Assembly (NCBI GenBank): GCA_032622095.1
Contig: CP136066.1
Span: forward strand, 202,762,978-202,826,977
Length of the DNA: 64,000 nucleotides
Source of the DNA: Siphonodentalium dalli
Taxonomy: Eukaryota > Mollusca > Scaphopoda > Gadilida > Siphonodentaliidae
Reading direction: 5' to 3'
This document shows, piece by piece, positions 58,738 to 64,000 of the stretch. Position 1 is the first letter of the stretch. Every line of letters starts with the position of its first letter. The notes under the pieces are model-generated. The model saw only the letters and a program-made list of their open reading frames with translations. It made no database searches and was not told where the DNA came from. Position numbers and translations under genes: made by a program.

Positions 58738-58886
58738 GGCGGTATAATCTGCGAGTGACCGATAAGCAATATCGTAACTTCACCATAGAATGGGACGACT
58801 TCAAACCAGAAAACTACTCCTACGAATACAGTATTATATATACAACATCATACACGACAGAAATAACGGAATCAATCACGACAGAG
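58738..58886 (+). CDS. Exon encoding first half of an FN3 domain
   Basis: Acceptor TTAATTTTATATTTCAG and donor GACAGAG|GTATGTT are both strong. The exon enters in phase 1 and leaves in phase 0. The peptide RYNLRVTDKQYRNFTIEWDD continues FKPENYSYEYSIIYTTSY. This shows the FN3 pattern: L-x-V near the first strand, an alternating F-T-I-x-W strand B with its invariant Trp, and Y-x-Y-x-I-x-Y for strand C. FN3 domains commonly start at phase-1 introns and are split internally; both apply. It likely belongs to a cell-surface or matrix protein. The second half is not identified downstream and the gene cannot be named. Confidence 0.7.
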
Positions 58887-59482
58887 GTATGTTATGTGTG
58901 CGCTCTCACACATGCCAATGTGCATGTTAGTGTGTTGGATTAAACGGGTCCCGTTTTACCAACTTGGGGATGTTCAATTTGCACCCCTCCCCCGGGTTGG
59001 AATTATTCAACTGGTAGCCCAAGATATCCAACTCTTGTAAACTCACACTCCCCTCATGAAGTAAGCTTGGAAATTGGTGTCGGATATCAGTCCAAACGTC
59101 AGTCTCTTTAAAAAGACGACGATAATCCTAACGGATGTACGTCTCTAGATGTGTCCACTAAATTTCATTTCTACAACGACGCGGAATTCCCAACATGACG
59201 TAATAAACCGTTTCCAAATATGGAGTGCATTCCTGGCGTAGTAAATCTTTGTGAGATCCATAGTAGTTAGTAATAGTTATAAATACAACTAGATGGGAAA
59301 GAATAATCAGTCATGGATACCGTTGGCTGATAATAAACTTTGAACTTATTATCTGAACAACTAATAGTTAGAAGTACTTGCCAACATTCTTTGCTGCCCG
59401 TGGCAACTGCAGTTCGTGCATGTGGGTGGACCCCTGTTCTGTCATTAAGTGCCTTTTTTGGGAGTCTAGGTAACTTCCCAAG
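58887..59482. other. Presumed intron; hAT-family fragment
   Basis: 58950-59050 holds TTGGAATTATTCAACTGG and CAACTTGGGG-like words of the TTGGAAATTT hAT family, much degraded. 59330-59377 has half of the GATAATAAGTTCAA hairpin. No further exon seen. Confidence 0.45.
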
Positions 59483-59747
59483 TTAACCCTTTCATGACTG
59501 GAGCTTCCTGAATTTTTTTGAAAACCCTGTGCCAATGCATTCTCTTATATATTCGAGTAGCCCATAGGGCGCCTCGCATATATAAGAGAATGCATTGGTC
59601 TAACAATACTTACCTTGATCTTGTAAGCCAGTGCTTTCTCTTACATATGCGAGGCTCGATCCTATGACAGACTCGCATATAATATATAATGCACTGACAC
59701 AGGGTCATTAATGCTGCACAGGACAGCTCCCGTCATCATAGGGTTAA
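59483..59747. mobile_element. TTAACCC-type hairpin MITE, variant
   Basis: TTAACCCTTTCATGACTGGA ... CATCATAGGGTTAA. One GCCAATGC hairpin at 59531-59599 and a second, decayed one to about 59700. Confidence 0.8.
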
Positions 59748-59843
59748 ATAGTTGTTCACGATTAAAAAAGTTTCAATAAGATCACAACTGAATCGTCCGT
59801 ACTTTGTGGACATCAAATTTAGCCCGACCATACGTTCGCGGCA

Positions 59844-59953
59844 ACTTATTTGTGGAATCATCTGTGTTGCCATGCGTTGTATTCGTTCCAGTTTCACAAC
59901 TTATTTGTGAAATCATCTGTGTTTCCATGCGTTGTATTCGTTCCAGTTTCACA
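59844..59953 (+). repeat. Tandem duplication, 55-bp unit x2
   Basis: ACTTATTTGTGGAATCATCT and ACTTATTTGTGAAATCATCT begin two near-identical units ending CGTTCCAGTTTCACA. Confidence 0.9.
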
Positions 59954-59963
59954 CTTTGATGTT

Positions 59964-60409
59964 TTAAAGGTTCTCAATCCGAATTTACGTCGCAAATGAC
60001 TATTTCCTTGGCTTCGGGGGTGAACAATATTTGATTCGAGTCTAGGAACCCACCCATCAAAGCTCAGAGTGATCATATATCGATGTTTGAAATAAATTAT
60101 ATTAATTTTATGTGGCCCAGTAAACAGTCGACGAAAGGAATTTCTCTGGTCAAACTGCGGATGAAGATGGATAACTCTAAAATCAAGTGGCTTTTTTTGT
60201 GTCAGATATTTGACAAACCGGCAAAACTTCGTTGACCAAAATGTTGATAAATATCATGTTTTGGACAATTTTATACTATAGTTGACTCTGGTTAATAATA
60301 TTTTTCGGTAATTAATCGATTCTGATAACTGAAGCGGCATTTACAAAAATGGTGCTGTTGCTGGAATCTGATGACATGGAGACCATCGATTCGGATTGAG
60401 TACCTTTAA
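59964..60409 (+). mobile_element. TTAA-AGGTACTC MITE, full copy
   Basis: TTAAAGGTTCTCAATCCGAA ... TTCGGATTGAGTACCTTTAA. Interior matches 1109 and 5293 (ATGGATAACTCTAAAATCAA; AATTAATCGATTCTGATAAC). Confidence 0.85.
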
Positions 60410-60482
60410 ATGCGGGTCCCATATAGTATTTCAAGATTCCGACATACACCGCATTGCCACAGTAAACCATGGTATACCATGT

Positions 60483-60640
60483 ATGTACCAAGGTTGTACC
60501 AAGGTTGTAGCCAGGTTGTACCAAGATTGTACCCAGGTTGTACCAAGGTTGTACCAATGTAGTACCCAAATTGTACCCAGGTTGTACCCAGGTTGTACCA
60601 AGGTTTTACCCAGATTGTACCCAGGTTGTATCATGGTTGT
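60483..60640 (+). repeat. Tandem repeat, 12-bp unit
   Basis: About 13 units of GTACCAAGGTTG or GTACCCAGGTTG. The period is a multiple of three, so ORFs stay open on both strands. Confidence 0.92.
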
Positions 60641-60739
60641 AACAAGGTATAACACTGTTTATCTTGCATTGTGTGTCATTCAGAAGAATTATGGCACAAC
60701 AGAGTGGGTAGCTGGAGTAGAGATGCATGGCATGATCTA

Positions 60740-60810
60740 GGAAATGTTTAGATAATAAGTTCAACAAACAAACTATGTTCGTTTGTTGAACTTATTATCT
60801 GAACATTTCC
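60740..60810. repeat. Hairpin, GAAATGTTCAGATAATAAG family
   Basis: GGAAATGTTTAGATAATAAG and its inverse CTTATTATCTGAACATTTCC, with AACAAACAAA/TTTGTT extending the stem. Confidence 0.88.
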
Positions 60811-60839
60811 TCATCAATGAGTATTTAGTAAAGAAAGAG

Positions 60840-61232
60840 TTAACCCTTTCATGACGGGAGCTTCCAGAAATATTGCGAAAACCCTGTACCAATGCATTCT
60901 CTTATATATGCGAGTCGGCCATATATAAGAGAATGCATTGGCCTAACAAATTTGATATTATTTTTTATAGTTGTTAAAGTATGTAAGAAAAAAAGAAAAC
61001 AATGATAATTTTTTTTTAAAGATGTAAGAAAAAATGATAAAAAATAATAAAATTGTTAAAAAATATAAGAAAAAATGATAAAAATTGTTATAGAATGTAA
61101 GAAAAGATGATAAACAATTATTAAAGAATGTAAGAAAAAAATTAACAAAAAAATGTTAGGCCGATGCATTCTCTTATATATGCGAGGCGACCTATGGTCG
61201 ACTCGCATATATAAGAGAATGCATTGGCATAG
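60840..61232. mobile_element. TTAACCC-type hairpin MITE, right end lost
   Basis: TTAACCCTTTCATGACGGGA starts the element. The first hairpin is a deletion form (GAGTCGGCCATATATAAG) and the second (61160-61228) is full. Between them about 28-bp units of AATGTAAGAAAAAATGATAA repeat. No GGGTTAA at the right. Confidence 0.7.
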
Positions 61233-61514
61233 TGTCTTTTTATATGAAACAATCGTGGCAGTTTTTACCATCGTTAACCGATTGTATACCGAGTATACAC
61301 CCACCCCTGATCAACTGGTCTTGCTAGTCTACTATGATGTTGGCGGGTCCTGCTGAATTGCAATGATTCTGGTAGAGAAAACCGATTTCGTTACGAAAAA
61401 GTGCCGTTAGTTTTTATAAAGTTGTCATGTTCGCATTGTTTGGCTACTCCGAGGGATTTGAGAAAAATCCAGTGTCTGTCTGATGCATTCAAGAACGTAT
61501 ATATATATATACTA

Positions 61515-62055
61515 GAAGGTGACCCGACTTCGTCCGGGTTTTGACCTTGAATTGTCCATTTTAAAGTTCAAGGTCAAGTGGGGTAACGATTTGACCAGTC
61601 CAAAACACTGCCCGGACAAAAGTACCCGACAAACGGTCCCGTCGAAATCCATCCGGTTTTACCTTGAATTGATCATTTTGAAGGTCAATGTCAGGTCGGG
61701 GTTACGATTTGACCCGTCCAAAACACTCAGTGGACAAAAGTAACCCTATGTATAAAATTTCTTCGAAATCCCATCAAAATTGGCGATTTGACCTTGAATT
61801 GACCCGATTTCAAGGTCAAGGTCACGTCGCACGGGCAAATGAATATGCTTATGGGAATCCCCATACGAAGGTACCCCCACATACCAAGTTTCATCGAAAT
61901 CCCGTGATATTCGGCCGTTTGACCTTGAAATGACCCGATTTCAAGGTCAAGGTCACGTCGCACGGACAAATTAATAGGCCCATGCCACCCCATGGCCGAA
62001 AATACTCCCACATACCAAGTTTCATCGAAATCGGCTCGGCCGTTTTCGAGTTCAT
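61515..62055 (+). repeat. Dispersed element with tandem AAGGTCAAGGTCAC modules
   Basis: Four diverged units of about 110-140 bp, each with TTGACCTTGAATTGACC- and TTTCAAGGTCAAGGTCACGT-like halves, TCGCACGG and CCAAGTTTCATCGAAATC. Ends CGTTTTCGAGTTCATCGCGA before a CA repeat. I recognise the style as an abundant invertebrate interspersed repeat, but the class is uncertain. Confidence 0.7.
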
Positions 62056-62086
62056 CGCGAACACACACACACACACCCACCCCCAC

Positions 62087-62125
<39 letters not shown>
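62056..62125 (+). repeat. (CA)n microsatellite
   Basis: Interrupted (AC)n, two tracts separated by CCCACCCCCACCCTC, immediately downstream of the preceding element. Confidence 0.95.
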
Positions 62126-62129
<4 letters not shown>

Positions 62130-62357
62130 GATCTTCCAAAAATATATAATAGATATATTTATTTTTTTTTAATTGAATAATGGTGCGCTGGAATCTGCAA
62201 CAACTTATACAATCAGTATTTAAATATTTCGCAATATATATGGAGGTTTTTTAATGTTTGATACACATAACGGCTGTTAGCGAGAGAAATAACCACTTCA
62301 TTCCTGGATCCCTTCCTCACAACCATCAGCCTCAGTCAGGTGTCGCGACCAATATAT

Positions 62358-62515
62358 ACACAGAACGACACGATTTGTAAATGGGTTTGTCGATACGGCA
62401 CGAGTGATGTCGCGGAAGGATAGAACGAGAGGCGCTTGCGCCTCGAGTTCTATCCCTCCGCAACAGCACGAGTGCCGTATCGACAAACCCATTTACACAT
62501 CGTGTCGTTCTGTGT
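62358..62515. mobile_element. Foldback element, about 75-bp arms
   Basis: ACACAGAACGACACGAT...TAAATGGGTTTGTCGATACG pairs with CGTATCGACAAACCCATTTA...ATCGTGTCGTTCTGTGT around GAGGCGCTTGCGCCTCGAG. Near-perfect and GC-rich at its centre. Confidence 0.85.
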
Positions 62516-62954
62516 TTATTACACGATTCACGTCCTAGAATCCGTGCATTAAAAATACATGATTAGAATGTTTATTTAGGCTCATACAGGGCGTGTTTGT
62601 CATGTGTGATGATTCTTTTATTTAAATAGTTCCAGTTTCATGGTTGATGCGAACATCATGTACGTCATTTTACGTCAACGAGATGTGTATGGAACGTACG
62701 TTCCATACGGATTTGTGAATATGGAACAGCAATAACACTGTACTTCTAGGAACAAGCGTGTACTAAATAACGATACTTAACATTATAAGTTTGCCCTGAC
62801 AGTATCATAGCACATTCAAGTTAGCAGGACAACTTGACCAGGGGTGGTACCATATAATATATACCACGGTTGTCCCTTGGTGTCACCACGGTGCTTTTTT
62901 CATATGGTCGGAATCCGATGATCAAAATTGTATGCGTTTTGCTCTGAATTTGTT
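62516..62954. other. No supported feature
   Basis: A small GGAACGTACGTTCC palindrome near 62692 and GGTACCATATAATATATACC near 62846. No gene. Confidence 0.4.
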
Positions 62955-63364
62955 TACAACAGTAACTTTATTTGAAGATATAATACAGGTGTGTATAATG
63001 TCGTATTGATCGTGCTAATCACATCTTCGGAGATATTAAGTAACAGGATCTGAGCGCGAGGTTTGTCCCCTCAGCTGTAGCTATTCATCAGGGTGCATTG
63101 TCAACTGCACAGTGCACTGCTATACCCAAAGTGTATCCGACATGAACTGCATAGCTGCTGTGTTATGACGGCAGAGCGGGTAAACCCCGCAGTGGATTAA
63201 GGGCGTCACCACTTGATCCGATTGAAGTGATCTGGTTATTTGATACTATACTCCGAGTATAAGACTACCGACTGGGGAAGGTACCAAGAGTGCTTCTTGT
63301 TTACTAATCCCGCGGGCTGTGAAGGATGAGTGTATTATATGCACCAAATCGCCTAACCGTCATA
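62955..63364 (-). repeat. Dispersed repeat D, copy with hAT insertion
   Basis: Reverse complement of 17145-17540. It continues after the MITE at about 63792 with GATATCACAC, which corresponds to GTGTGATATT at 17126-17135. Confidence 0.8.
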
Positions 63365-63786
63365 CAGGGTCCGCGCTGAACCGAAATTTACTTTTGCCAA
63401 ATAATTTGCCAAATGAATTTTTTTTTTTGCCAAGTTAGCATTTACAAAAAACTATCCCGGATAGTATAATTTTATGTATGTTTGAAGGGTTGCTTCATCA
63501 GAAGGGCACATCACAGGAGGATTAGTAATCCCTCCAACCATCAGTACTAATGCTATGAGATTAACTGCATCTTAATAGAGGTGTTATCTTTCCCTAAACC
63601 TTATAAAACAACACTTATATAATTATGTTGTCATGGTTTCCTGAAAAGAATGGTAATGATTGACCAATATTTTGCTTGAGGAATTAAAAAGTGACTTGCC
63701 AAAACTTTTGCCAAATGAAAATATTTTATGCCAAATGTGAATAATTTTGCCATTGGCAAATTTGGCAAGTGGCAGCGCGAACCCTG
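63365..63786. mobile_element. hAT-type MITE inserted in repeat D
   Basis: CAGGGTCCGCGCTG at the left, CAGCGCGAACCCTG at the right. Flanks CCGTCATA (63357-63364) and TCGTGATA (63787-63794) match 6 of 8. The interior is rich in TTTGCCAAAT and its inverse ATTTGGCAA. The empty site is preserved in the other copy of repeat D. Confidence 0.85.
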
Positions 63787-63794
63787 TCGTGATA

Positions 63795-63893
63795 TCACAC
63801 TTATACTTACTATCGAGTGAACACTTATACTTACTATCGAGTGAACACTTATACTTACTATCGAGTGAACACTTATACTTACTATAGAGTGCA
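63795..63893. repeat. Tandem repeat, 24-bp unit x4
   Basis: ACACTTATACTTACTATCGA then GTGA, repeated four times with the last unit diverged. Confidence 0.92.
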
Positions 63894-64000
63894 CATTTAC
63901 TTTACTTTAAGAATATTTAAAGTATCTGAATAATATATACAAATACACATGGAATTGAGGCACAAGTTTTTACAACTTACACGCGGGTGTTACAGTGTAT

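Overview
The window is non-coding, repeat-rich eukaryotic DNA from an animal, most likely a marine invertebrate. A mollusc or other lophotrochozoan is my best guess, at low to moderate confidence. It has no operons, ribosome binding sites or long ORFs. It does have GT-AG exon borders, a tRNA-derived SINE with Pol III boxes, and dense short inverted-repeat transposons (MITEs). It also has minisatellites, and (CA)n, (ATCA)n and (GATA)n tracts. No complete gene is visible.

Coding signal is limited to short exon-like islands. The best three are on the + strand: a Cys-rich exon (4975-5160), a 69-nt exon candidate (57597-57665) and the first half of a fibronectin type III (FN3) domain (58738-58886). 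The first two are symmetric phase-1 exons and the third enters in phase 1, so they could splice together. If they do, most of the window is one intron of about 52 kb in the gene of a modular extracellular or receptor protein. Weaker islands lie on the - strand at 4547-4765, 10056-10247, 10590-10830 and 30522-30685. Another is on the + strand at 9185.

Layout. From 0.5 to 17.5 kb the sequence is a mosaic of TTAA-target MITEs, hAT-type MITEs with 8-bp duplications, and older dispersed repeats. From 18.1 to 24.2 kb there are three copies of a roughly 0.97-kb TTAA element, followed by an intact SINE with a perfect 13-bp duplication. From 24.5 to 27.6 kb there is a retroposed fragment, a hAT MITE with a perfect 8-bp duplication, and a 30-bp minisatellite beside its single-copy precursor. 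From 35.6 to 50 kb the region is rich in minisatellites with 40-, 76- and 50-bp units; the 76-bp array holds about 62 copies and shows a higher-order pattern. From 47.4 to 48.3 kb a composite foldback element adjoins a long-inverted-repeat element with a 9-bp duplication. From 51.9 to 63.8 kb more MITE families are interleaved with the two C-terminal exon candidates, and a hAT MITE sits inside an older repeat whose empty counterpart is at 17.1 kb.

Transposon superfamilies are assigned only from terminal inverted repeats (TIRs) and target-site duplications (TSDs). No transposase or reverse transcriptase coding sequence was seen, so all these elements look non-autonomous.
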